Part shown: positions 1 through 11,149 of the stretch, one piece after another
How the letters are laid out: each line of letters starts with the position of its first letter
Position numbering within the stretch: position 1 is the stretch's first letter
DNA from: Mycogone perniciosa
Taxonomy: Eukaryota; Ascomycota; Sordariomycetes; Hypocreales; Hypocreaceae
Assembly: GCA_025331125.1 (NCBI GenBank)
Contig: JAOALB010000102.1
Location: 50,382-114,381, forward strand
Length of the DNA stretch: 64,000 bases
Direction of reading: 5' to 3'
The notes under the pieces: generated by a model
Database searches by the model: none
Told to the model about the DNA's origin: nothing
Seen by the model: the letters and a program-made list of their open reading frames with translations, nothing else
Translations under genes and position numbers: made by a program

Positions 1-610
1 AACTTTTGACACTTTAACTTTAATAGGTATAATTATAAATCTTATATATAATAATTCTTTAACCCATAAGTTTATAATTTTAAAAGATTAAACTTATATA
101 TTTATTTAATTTTTATATAGTTTTATATATAAAGTAATTTAAATTCAATAAATACTTTTAACATTTAACTTTTAAACTTAATTATATTTGTATTTATTAT
201 TATATAATTTAATCAATTATAATAGAAAAAGTATATTATTTTTACTTTCATAAATTATATTACAAATAAAAAATTAAGAAATAATAAAATTAACAATTAA
301 AAGTAAATTTATAAATATTTCAATAATCCTATAATTTATAAAACCTTAACTAATTTCATTAATATTATTAAAAAGTATTAAAAGTATTAAAAAAAGTTTA
401 ACCTCTTTAAAAAAAAATAATCCTTTTAATAAATTAAAAAGTAATTAAAATTATAAAGAAAAAGATTTTTAAAAGTAATTATAAGGTTTAATTAAAAGGT
501 AATTAAAAAAATTAAAAAAGATTTATAAAATTAAATAAAAGGAAATAAAGTATAATAATAGCATTTATAATAATAATAAAAAGACAATACTTTAATATCT
601 TTAAATTTGT
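1..610. other. AT-rich, RIP-like decayed DNA, nothing recognisable
   Basis: This stretch is almost pure A/T with runs of A, T and TA. Stops occur in all frames and I recognise no protein motif, LTR terminus or RNA. The scarcity of CpA/TpG and abundance of TpA match the rest of the left block and suggest old RIP-mutated repeat DNA. Confidence 0.6.
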
Positions 611-1006
611 TATTATCTGACCCTTTTATAGCTATATAAAGGGTTTAGGGCAATATATGCCTTAAAAGAACAACAGAATAACCAACCAATTAGGGAGGAT
701 TACTTAAATTACTGTAAACTATAGATTACTTAAATTACAAAGCATAAGCCAAGGCAATCCAATATAACCGTAATCTATATATAATCTCAGTATAGTTAGT
801 ATATATTGCTTCAATATATAAAACTAGATAAGTTATAATTTTTCATATAGTTACTTTAATAGTTGTTAATAATTGTATTTAGTAGAACGGCCTATTTTAT
901 AGAATTATAACTATATTACCCTGTTTAGTATTTATCCTTAACCTCTCTGTTACTATAAACCTATAAGTCTTGGTTTATGCTTTAAGAATTAACCCGGATC
1001 GTTATA
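611..1006 (+). repeat. B-family LTR, forward, probably solo or remnant
   Basis: The right half (about 830-1006) matches the 3' half of the B-family LTRs at 20552-20939 and 34980-35366. It ends in the same AACCCGGATCGTTATA terminus, a RIP form of an end in ...GTCACA. The left half differs from B1 and only partly resembles B2, so this looks like a third U3 variant. The left boundary was set by length and by a TATTATCTGACCC start that resembles the family start. No TSD was found, so the boundary is approximate. Confidence 0.55.
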
Positions 1007-1239
1007 AAGTTAATAAATTATAGCTTTAAATATATATTATAGTTTCACTTTATTTAAATTAATAAATAAATTTATTTAAATAATAAAATAATTAGTATAT
1101 AATAAATAAATCATCATTCAAAATATTTATAATGTATATAAAGTAAGATAAAAAGGGTATTTAATTATAATGGTTTTAATATAAAAAGGATAATTTAATA
1201 TAAATTAAATATAAAAATTTACTTTTTATATTTATAAAT

Positions 1240-1641
1240 ACTGAAAAGGAAAGATTCATTTAAAACAATTAATATATTCAATATATATATATTCTTTTTT
1301 TACATTTACTTAAAAACAGTTAATTATTTATATAAATAACTATTAAATTAAAAAAGTATGAATTATAAAGATAAATATATAAATTTACTTATATATAAAT
1401 CAACCTATACTTTCTTTTAATATATAATCTTATTTGTAATTTGATAGCTATTAAAGTATATAAAGGTAATTACTAATTGCTCTTTAATATAGATATTATA
1501 ATTAAATAATTTACACTATTTTTAGTCTTTTTATTATTTAACTATAGCTTTATCGTTCTATTAAAACTATGGTTCCTGCGCTTTATTTAGGTGGTTATTG
1601 GTATATATATATATTTATAGCGCCAATTCCCCTTTAATAAA
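1240..1641 (-). repeat. Degenerate copy of the 391-bp repeat E, reverse orientation
   Basis: It aligns along most of its length to repeat E2 (35377-35767, same orientation). Shared blocks include a TATAATTAAATAATTT stretch, a GGTTCCTGCGC block and the terminal AATTCCCC...AATAAA at 1626-1641. Mutations are almost all C to T or G to A. The left end is blurred and no TSD can be assigned. 1642-1809 is AT-rich filler. Confidence 0.55.
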
Positions 1642-1809
1642 CTATATTATAATTATTACTACTTTTTTTAGCGAGACTATTATAAAGAGTATAATCTACA
1701 ATTATTAGTTAATTAAAGTTTATAAATCCTTAATATTATTAGCTGCTATATCTCTTTTAAGTGTTATATTATAAAAGGCTATAGCCCTCTCTTTTTAAAA
1801 TGTAAACAC

Positions 1810-2198
1810 TATAATAATCCAGGTTAGTTCTTTACAGTTAAATCAAGGTTTATAGGTTTATATTAACAGAGAGGTTAAGGATAAATACTAAGTAGGGTAA
1901 TACAGTTATAATTTTATACAATAAGCGTTTCTAGCAAATATAATTTATTAACGACCATTTAAGTAACTATATTAAATAAATAATAAGCCAGTTATATATA
2001 TATATATAAAGGGTAATTATATATTACTTCAAATTATATTTATATGCTTAATTATCTATAATAAATTCTTTTATTAGCTTACTAAAATTACTTTATAGTT
2101 TATAGTAACTGAAATAATGTAATCTTACTTAGTTTATTTATTTAAAGTTCCTTTAAGTATATACTATATTATATTTTTATAATAGTCGGGTTATAATA
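1810..2198 (-). repeat. 3' LTR of Gypsy B2
   Basis: It starts TATAATAATCCAGG and ends GTCGGGTTATAATA. These are RIP forms of the TGTGACGATCCGGG...GTCGGGTCGTGACA termini seen nearly intact at 63927 and 43414. It has the same U3 type as 43019-43414 but is mutated along its whole length. Confidence 0.75.
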
Positions 2199-3591
2199 TA
2201 ATATCCCCCTTTTATTAATCTTATCTTTACAACCTATTTAATTCCTTTATAAATACCACTATCCTTTATAGTTTATAAATATAATGCCTTTATTTTATAT
2301 TTTATCTTTTTTATTAATAGAATATTAGGTTATATAGCAAGATATTATTTTTATAAAACTAAATAGCGCCTAGCTTTTCTTTTATTAATTAAAACTACTA
2401 GTAATTTTATTATACCTTATTTATTTTACGATAAATATAATCTTTCTAATAAAATAATTATAAATAATTTATATTATAATAAATATATATAGTAAAGTTA
2501 TTTATATAATAGTTCTAGCATTATATTTTCTGTAGGGTTATTCTTTATAAAGTTTATTAATTCTTTTTAATTTATAGTATAGTATAATATTCAATTTTAA
2601 AGAAGTAAAAAATAAAATTAAAATAAAAAAGATTAAACTTTATTTACTTTATATTTAATAAAAGGTAAATAAAGCCTTTAGAAAATTAGCGCGCTTAAAA
2701 TAACAGCATTAGTCTATAATGTTTTATAATTATAAAATAATCTATTATAGTTTTAAGTCTTTAAATAAGTTAAATAAAGCAGAATATTATAAAGTAAAAG
2801 GTACTATTAATATATATATTTTAAGGCTGTTAATATAATTAATTAAACTCCTTTTAGGCTGCTTAATCTGTTATTAGTAGGCTAAGATTTTAATAGAATT
2901 ATTACAGAGTTGTTTAAAAGTATTTAAAGTATTTTTTAAATTTCTAAAAGTTATACTTTTCTTTCTAGTTCTTCTACTTTAGTAAATACTAGTGTTTATT
3001 ATTTTCTATTTTTATAGCTTTAATTTCCTTTACTTTTTATTCTTCTTTAATTAATAGGATCTTAATTAAATCCATAATTAACCTATTTTTTAATTTATTT
3101 TATAATCCTTTTTAAATAGTAAAATATAAAATATTAAATAAATTCAAACACTATTTAATAATATAAATGTATAAGTAACTTTTAAAATATTCTTTTTAAT
3201 TAAATATAGTTTAAGTTTTTTAAAATTGAATTTATTACTTAATTGTATTATTTTAATACTTATAGTCTTTTTTCCTTGCAAATAATAATATAAATAAACT
3301 ATATCTCTCTCTTTAAAGATTAATCCCTTTAATTTATATTAATTAATATACTTTTTTATTCTTTTTTATATAAAGTAAAAATATACTTATATTCTTTTAT
3401 ATAACTGCTTTATATTTTAGCTTGAATTTATATGTTATTAATATATAAGCCTTTTTTTAATACTTTATATATATTTAGTATAAAGCTGTAATTAGTGTAT
3501 ATATATTTAAGTTTAGTTAACCTTAAAATATTACTATTATAAAACATTTATATAATTAATAGTCTCTTTATTTAATTATTTTAATTAAAGT
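2199..3591 (-). pseudogene. Gypsy B2 pol 3' part: integrase C-terminus and chromodomain relic
   Basis: On the minus strand this matches B1 from about 33570 to 34979 in order and length (1393 against 1410 bp). A chromodomain relic is readable around 2930-3080: a KVKEIKAIK-like start, then NNKH-x-YLLK with the conserved Trp codon turned into a stop, then KN and KEKYNF. The frame has many stops from TGG to TAG and CAA to TAA changes. It cannot encode a protein now. Its right end is the junction with Copia A. Confidence 0.65.
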
Positions 3592-3809
3592 TATTAAAAA
3601 GGAGGGCTAAAAAGTAAGGATTTTAATGAATTTAGGTAACCTTTCTATTCTAGGTAGGCCCGGAATTAGGCCTAATACTAGGACCGAGTCTAAAAGGAAC
3701 TTTAATATAAGTTAAGAAATTTCTGTTATTTTTAATAATAACAATTAAGCTAAGACCAGCGACCCTGCCTACCCTAAACTTAATATAATAGCTATAATAG
3801 CTATTATAA
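3592..3809 (+). repeat. 5' LTR of Copia A, left piece
   Basis: It begins TATTAAAAAGGAGGGC, a RIP form of the TGTTAAAAAGGAGGGC start at 38182, and follows that LTR closely until about 3806. There the LINE begins. Bases 3798-3809 (TAGCTATTATAA) are the left copy of the LINE target duplication. Confidence 0.8.
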
Positions 3810-5008
3810 TTACTTCTCTCCTGTAACACTAGGTCTTAGCACTTTATATTAACGTTTTCGTAAATAATACTACCTAACTATTAATAGCATGAAACCTTTA
3901 CTTGCAATAGCCTTTAAGCCTGCAAGTAGCGGACCCTTTAACTTAAAAGAGTATATGCCTAGGAAAATGCAATAAAAGGTAAGGAATATTATTATTATTA
4001 AAGTAGCAATAAATCTCTGTATTAATACTATTACTATTAAGCTTAGCCTATTATTAAAGGAAGGTTAATATATTAAAATATACTTTAACTTAAAGCTTAA
4101 TATTACTAGTAACTTTAACTTTTTAATATTTAATCTTTTAAATTTACCTTTAATCTCTTTTATATAATTAAATATTAAAACTAGTATTCTTAAAGCCTTA
4201 AAAAGTATAAAAGCTAATAGCTAGGCCTTTTTTAAAGATTAAATAGTTGTTTTTTATATAATTTATGAAGTATTTAATAATACTATATTTTAATTTTTAA
4301 TAAATAGGAAATGTAATATTATTATTTAAAAAGACTTAAAGTATTATTAACTTTTTTAATAATAATAATACTATAATTAAATTATAGCTAAATACTTTTA
4401 AAGACTTTTATACTAATAAACTATATAGTAAGCTCCCCTTTAACATATAGTATTTTACTTAAATATATACTAGAATAATAACTTAAATATATTAAATTAA
4501 AATCCCTTTAATTAATATTAAAAAAGACTTATAGTTTTTATTAAGCTAAACTTAAAATTAACTATATAAAAATATAAAGTATACTATATTCATTTATTAA
4601 TTATAAAGATTACTTAATAAAATCCTTATACTATTTTTTAAATATTATTAATAAAAATTAAATAATTAACAGCTTTAATTAATTAAAAAGTTAAATAAAA
4701 GCTTTTTAATAAAAAGAATAAAGTTAATACCTGTTTAAGCGCTATAAAAGTTAAAGCAGCCGAATAATAGTTTATATATAGAGTTTTAAGCTATTTAAAG
4801 AGGATTTTAAACTCTTTTAATAATATAAAGGTAAATTACTTTCAAGCTGCTAAACTAAAAGCAAAAATATAAATTAACTAAAACTTAATTAATATTTAAT
4901 TCTTAAAATAACTGCATTAAAATTAATAAAGGAAAATAGTTTTATTTTTTTTCTTGAAATTAATTAATAAAGAATTTACCCTTTTTAACTTTAATAGTAT
5001 AATAAAAC

Positions 5009-5588
5009 TGTTAAAATAACAAGGTTATACTAAACCTTATTTATATATAGCTTCTAGGAAGGTATATACAATACAGCAGTGAGGAAATGACTGAGAGTCT
5101 AATTGGGCTAATAATAGATAAACAATTAAATTGTAAATGATTTAATAGCTAGAAGCTATAGAATATCTAGTATATATATAGCCGGTGTAGAAGTGATTAT
5201 ATAAATAATAGCTTTGTCTTCTATAATAGTCCTCCGACTAAATAATAGGAATGCAGCAGCAGAATTGGGTTTATAGCCTTATTCCTATTTTCCGCAAAAT
5301 TCATTTATATAGGAAATTATTTAAATCGACTCACAGCTATACAAACAGGAAACCATTTTAGTCAGATTTTCACAATAGTCATTATGCCTATTGTATTAAG
5401 TCTAGGGTAGGCAGGGTAGCTGGTCCTAGCTTAATTGTTATTGTTGAAGATAACAGAAATTCCCTGACTTACACCGAAGTTCCTCTAGGAACTCGCTCCT
5501 AGTATCGGGCCTAATTCCGGGTCTAGCCGGAATAGGAAGGTTATCTATTTACACTAAAACCCTTGCTTTTTAACCCTCCTTTTTAACA
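5009..5588 (-). repeat. Solo LTR of Copia A family inside the LINE
   Basis: It starts TGTTAAAATAACAAGG and ends CCCTCCTTTTTAACA, the reverse complement of the 38182-38761 LTR, with 580 bp. A perfect 5-bp TSD AAAAC flanks it (5004-5008 and 5589-5593). It is clearly less mutated than the LINE around it. Confidence 0.9.
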
Positions 5589-6299
5589 AAAACTAATATA
5601 AAAAACTACCTTTTAATTATAATATAAAAACTATTAAGACTTTTACTTTTAATAAATATATTAAAGGAACTTGAAATACTGCTTTTACAGTAACTTTAAA
5701 TATAAAATGCAAGTTTATTTATTAAATATTTAATATATTAACTGCTTAAAGCTATATAAAGTTATATATAAACTATATTTAGCTAAACCTTTTTATAGCT
5801 ATAAGAAGTGAATATACCTTTTAATTGCGAAATTATAAAAGGTTTATTAATAAATAGTAAAGGTATTTTAATAGATTTACTTTATAGCCTTTAAGCCTTT
5901 AAATACTGCTTAAAATATAATAACTATGAGCCCCTTTATATTATTATATATACCAGTAGTAAAGAAATTTATATAGTTTTAGGCTTAAAGAAAGAGGCTA
6001 TATGAAAAGACAGTAACTTAAAAATCCTTTAATAGATCTTAAAAAACTTAATTAAAATTAAAAGAATAAGAAATTTTAAAGAATATTTTAGGCTAATGTT
6101 TATAAGTTCAAGCTAGTATATAATACTGCCTTTACCTTTATAGTTAAAAAAGGCTATAATATTATTATAATATAAAAGCTATATATAAATATTATTTAAA
6201 AGGGATACTATTATATAATATTATATAAAAGATTCTAAACCTTTTCTTTAATAATAATGTAAATAAACTATAATACCTGCCTATAAGTCTATATATATA

Positions 6300-9200
6300 T
6301 AAATAGAAAAATAAAAATGTAAATTAAATAATTATTTACTAAAACTATTTAAAACCTCTTTTAAGTTTATATTACTAGAATTATAACTATTAATATATAT
6401 AGAAAATATAATATTTTTACAGCCTTTAATATTTTATTTATATAGCTAATCGCTTAAAACTATATAATAGCTAAAGAATTTAATACTATATACTTTTTTA
6501 AGTAGGTAATTAATAATTGTAATTGAAGTATACTAATAGTTAACTAAGCTTTTAAAACTAGCCTTTCTCTCTTTAACCCTTTAAATACTATAACTTATAT
6601 ATTGAATAATATAATTAACTTAACGTTTTTAAATATATTATTAATAGAAACTATACTAAAAAAAATCCCTATTAACTAGCTTTCATTATACTATATTAAA
6701 TATTATAATTTTAACTTTAGTTTATTGCTTAACGCTACTTAAACGGCTAAAAGTTAAAAGGGATAATAATAAAGAATACTTTTTAGTATTAATTAAAAAA
6801 AAATCTTACTCCTCCCCCCTTTTTAATTAACTGCAATAGCTGTAAATTAAATAGTTAAAGTATTACTGTCTCTCTATTATATATCTATTAAAATAATAAA
6901 TTAAGTATTAGATTAATTACCTTTAAAACTATAATAAAAGATTAAATATAAAGAAAGCTATTAGGCCTTTTTAATAGTTAAAAAACAGTAGCTTGACCGC
7001 TAAACGCTTATTTTTATAATACTTAAAAGACTTTTAAGAAAATAATAAAAAACGCTAAAAAGGTATATTAATTAATGATAATTAATATAGCTAATAAACG
7101 TAAAGATATCTTTTATATAACTTATTAAGCTAGGCTAAGATTAATCTTTTTAATTGCTATTATTATAGATTAATAACTAAACTTTTACCTTTTAAGAAAA
7201 AAGGGCTACTGCCTTTTATAATACTATACTTAAAAGATATATAATAGCTAATAGTATTAAAGATTCATAGATTTTAATTAATAGATAATAGTAGATTACT
7301 CTTTTTATAATAGCTTTACGAGAAAAAGCAGTAGTAGCTATAATATATATAAGAAATATATCTCTAAATATTAATAATATTACAGTAAGCTTTTTATATT
7401 TGTATTAGCTAATAATGAAAAAAATATCTACTCTCTTTATAAAGTTTTACTTTAAAATTAAATATTATTTACTTGCTTTTAAATCAATTAAAGTAGTAAT
7501 TATCTTTAAATTAAAGAAAAGAAATCTTTTATCTTTAAAGGCCTAAAGGCTAATCTCTTTACTTTTATATTTAGGTAAAAGATATAAACGCTGTATTATA
7601 TAAAAAATAATATATATTACAATTAAATCATAGGTACTATATATTAAATAAGCTAAGGCCCTCTTTGAAAGATCTAGTATAAATTCAATTATAGCTTTAA
7701 TTTATAAAGTTAAACTAGCTTTCTATAATAATAAAATAGCTACTTTAATTACAGTTAATATTTAAAAGGCCTTTAATATAGTCTTTACTAATAGGTTAAT
7801 ACTTTAATTATATAAATAAAGCTAGCTTAACTATATAGCTTAATAAACTTTTTCTTTTATAATAGACTATAAAGTTAAAGTAAAACTATAAAAGATAATA
7901 ACCTAGCTATTTCCTTTAAACTATAGTCTCCTTTAAAGATTACTAGTATTTTTAATCCTTTTTTTATTTTATATAGCTTTAATATACTATTTATTTACTG
8001 CCCCTACTTAGCTTTATATAAAAGTAATTAAATAACCTTTTAGTAATAAACTATAAGAGTTTAGCTATATAGATAATATAATATTCTTTGTTATTAGCAA
8101 TACCTTTAATTAAATAGTAGCTTAAATAATAACTGCTCTTTAAAAGCTTTAGTAATAAAGCAATAATAATATAATATTATTTAATTTTAAAAGAATAGAA
8201 ACAGTATACTTTTTAAGACACTATATTTAAAATAACCTGCTAGTAAGATATAATAATATTAAAAGAACTGCCTTTAAAAAAGGCGTAATTAAATAGTTTA
8301 GCGTTTTCTTTAACTAAAAACTTAGCTTTAAAATATATATTAAAAAATAAGCTGTAAAAGCCTATACAGTAATAAATATACTTTATAGTATTTTAAACTT
8401 TATATAAAAGGCTATATTATAGTTTATATATTAAGTAGTCTAGGCTTATATTAAACTAATACTCTATTATAAAGCAGAAGTATAATATAAAGGCTTAAAG
8501 GGATATAGGATATAATACCCCTTTAATTATATTAGTTTAATTTTTAAAATAGCTATATAGATAATCCTTTTAATATAAAAGATAGCTTTTATATTAATTT
8601 TATATAAAAAAAGTAAAATCCCTTTAATAATATAACTTTTTAATACTTAAAAGCTTTAATTTACAGTTGAACTACTTTTACTAAATAACTAATATCTTTT
8701 AATTTATAAAGCCTATCCTAGCTAATACTTATATTAAGAAACTATATTAATGCCTATAATAAAGTTATAGTAAACTATATAGCTTATTAAAAATTATTTA
8801 AACTTAGCCTTTCTCTTTAAATTAATTAAATCTTAAATTATTTTCCTAGGCAGTAAAGTTAATATAGTTAAAAGATTTAATAGCTAAATAGCTATAGTAG
8901 CCCTTTAAAATATAATAGTCTTTATAGACAGTTTATACTATACTATAAAAGCTATTAGCTATAGCTTTTTTATATAATGAAATAATAAAAAGGTCTTTAT
9001 AAAATATACTTATTTTAGTTTAATAAAAGTATTTAATAGTGAGGCAGTTAAAACTTTAAAAGGGCTGAAAGCTACTTTAACTAATAATAATAATAATAAC
9101 TAAAAGGATATTACTATTTATTTAAATAATATAGCTATAATATATTATTTTAAAGGTATACCTTTAAACTTATTATATTAAGTCTTTATTAAATTTTAAA

Positions 9201-9450
9201 AATTAAAAGGTATTTATAAAGAGAATATATATATTAAATAATAGTTTAGCTATTAAAGAATCTAAAGTAATAAAACTATAAACTAGTTAATGAAGTTAAA
9301 TAGTAAATAACTAAAACTAATTAATATCATACTTATATTAGCCTTCTTTTAATAAAAGGTAAAGGCAAGATTAAAAACTAGCTTTAAAAGCTAATAAGAA
9401 AGGAATATATTTAGTATATACCGCATATTTAAATTAACTATTAGGTTAAA
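6300..9450 (+). pseudogene. LINE pol relic: endonuclease end, RT and RNase H
   Basis: Three relics can be read with many stops. About 6450-7050 resembles the end of an apurinic-type endonuclease. RT lies about 7650-8400, with a degraded Pro/Ser-rich block near 7930-7980 followed by the catalytic YxDD-like motif, read as YIDNIIFFV, near 8066-8092. RNase H lies about 8990-9350, including a SEAVKTLKGLKA helix and an ITIYLNNIAII strand. This order and the lack of an integrase fit a Tad1-clade LINE. Assignment comes from motif reading only. Confidence 0.6.
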
Positions 9451-10126
9451 TTGCTTTAAAGAATTAATAATCCTATAAAGAAAACTCTACCATTTTCTAA
9501 GTGCTTAGTCCTAGTATAAAGACTGTATATAATATTATAAAATGCTTTTAATATAAAGATATATTAATAAACCGCAGTTACTATAAAAGGAAAGTATATA
9601 TTATATCTTTTACTATACAGAGATTAGTAAAATATAATAATAAGGATTAGCCCCTTTAATCCGTAAATTAACCTTTTATTTACTAAGCCTTAGCTATAAC
9701 TACGTCCTTTAAACAGTATAGGCATCTAGCTTCTTTATTAAAATATACCTATACTGCTAAAAAGCCTAACTAATTCTAATATATTAAATATAACCTTTTA
9801 ATTCTTTTTTTATTACTTTTTTTAACCCTATAAGGGATTTACTTACAGTTTACTACTAAGCCGCCTAGAAATTAAAAGGGGCTAGCCTTTAAAGTTAAGC
9901 TTAGTTACTTAATATACTATACAAAATACTTATGCCTCTTTAACCCGCTAATAGGAGTAAAGCTAAAAGACTATGCCCTTAAAGTAATACAATACTATAT
10001 AAAGGAGTTTATATATTACTAATAATACTATAATTAAACCTAATATAGTATATCTGTTTACTTTATTAAAATTAATAGCCTTTACTATAAAACATTAATA
10101 GTATATTATTATTATTATTATTATTA

Positions 10127-10485
10127 TAGTTATTATAAGAAATCTAACTAAAATAGTTTCCTGTTTATATAGCTGTAAGTTAATTTAACCGATTTCCTAT
10201 ATAAATAAATTTTACAGAAAATAGAAATAAAGCTATAAACTTAATTTTACTACTATACTCCTATTATCTAGTTAAAGTACTATTATAAAAGATAAAGCAA
10301 TTATTTATATAATCACTTTTATATTAGCTATATATATATTAAATATTCTACTGCTTTTAACTATTAAATTATTTATTTATTATTAATTTAATTAAACCTT
10401 TAGTTATTTTTTTATTACTGTATTATATATAGTTTCCTAAAAGCTATATATAAATAAAGTTTAGTATAACCTTATAACTTTAATA
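10127..10485 (+). repeat. 5' LTR of Copia A, right piece
   Basis: After the LINE target duplication (10127-10138) the sequence resumes the family-A LTR (AAATCTAACTAAAATAG) and runs to the terminus near AACTTTAATA. Together with 3592-3809 it makes one full LTR of about 580 bp. Confidence 0.75.
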
Positions 10486-10500
10486 AGTTATAAGCTTAAA
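10486..10500 (+). other. Putative primer-binding site of Copia A
   Basis: Directly after the 5' LTR is AGTTATAAGCTTAAA. Read back through RIP (C to T, G to A), its core matches GTTATGAGCCC. That is complementary to the anticodon stem-loop of initiator tRNA-Met, the half-tRNA priming known from Drosophila copia. The same site follows the 5' LTR of Copia C. Confidence 0.4.
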
Positions 10501-10842
10501 AGAGTTTTCTTTAAGTCGTTATTAATAGACTTTCTTTAATAGCTATAGCACTTCCTTTAAAGCTACTATAATATTTATAGTAGGTTTTTATAGTGCTTAT
10601 TTTAATATTTATTTTAATACTTTTTAGGATTTTTAGCTATTTAAAGCTATTCCTAGGCTTTTATTGCAAATACTATTATAGTTATAGTAATACTATTTAT
10701 ATTATTACCTTTAAATATTATATAGTATATTTTTTATTTTTATAGTCTATTAGTATAATATTAATAGTATAAGTTAACCTATTAAAGCTTTTAGTAGCTT
10801 TACTTTTTTAATTAAAGATAATAGCTCTCTTTAATAGTAAAG
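10501..10842 (+). other. Copia A leader region
   Basis: AT-rich internal sequence between the 5' LTR of Copia A and the Copia C insertion. No protein motif is readable. It ends in TAAAG (10838-10842), the left TSD of Copia C. Confidence 0.5.
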
Positions 10843-11116
10843 TGTTAGGTTAGGTAAGCTAAGGACCTACCATTTATTAGCGCTTATTAGCGCTAAGGAG
10901 CTTTTATCTGCTTATATAGCAGATACTAGCTAATATACATATCGCGTAAGCGATATATTAGACTATATAGGCGCTTACAATACATACATTTTACATTTTC
11001 CTTTATATTAGCTATATATATATATAGTAAAGCTATTATAGTATATTTATTACTAAAATCAAGCTTTATTCCCATTTCTCTCTATACTCTATATAGCTAT
11101 ACCGCGCTCCGCAATA
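10843..11116 (+). repeat. 5' LTR of Copia C
   Basis: It starts TGTTAGGTTAGG and ends CGCTCCGCAATA (RIP form of ...CCGCCACA). It contains an inverted AGCGCTTATTAGCGCT motif and a TATATA stretch, shared with 17404, 37844 (reverse) and 62478. Confidence 0.9.
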
Positions 11117-11131
11117 ATTATAAGCCCGGGT
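11117..11131 (+). other. Putative primer-binding site of Copia C
   Basis: ATTATAAGCCCGGGT abuts the 5' LTR. Allowing two G-to-A RIP changes it reads GTTATGAGCCC, complementary to the anticodon arm of initiator tRNA-Met. This is inferred from general knowledge of fungal tRNA-iMet and not checked against this genome. Confidence 0.45.
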
Positions 11132-11149
11132 AGTAACTATTAAAGTTAC

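Larger units (their letters stand above)
3810..10126 (+). mobile_element. Tad-like LINE (non-LTR retrotransposon), forward
   Basis: It is inserted in the 5' LTR of Copia A. The target duplication is TAGCTATTATAA (3798-3809) and TAGTTATTATAA (10127-10138), 12 bp with one C/T difference, a typical length for LINE integration. The 3' end is a run of TTA/TAT triplets (about 10100-10126) instead of an LTR, as in Tad-type elements. The body carries endonuclease-like, LINE-type RT and RNase H relics in that order. A solo family-A LTR (5009-5588) interrupts the presumed ORF1 region. All frames are full of stops. Confidence 0.75.
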
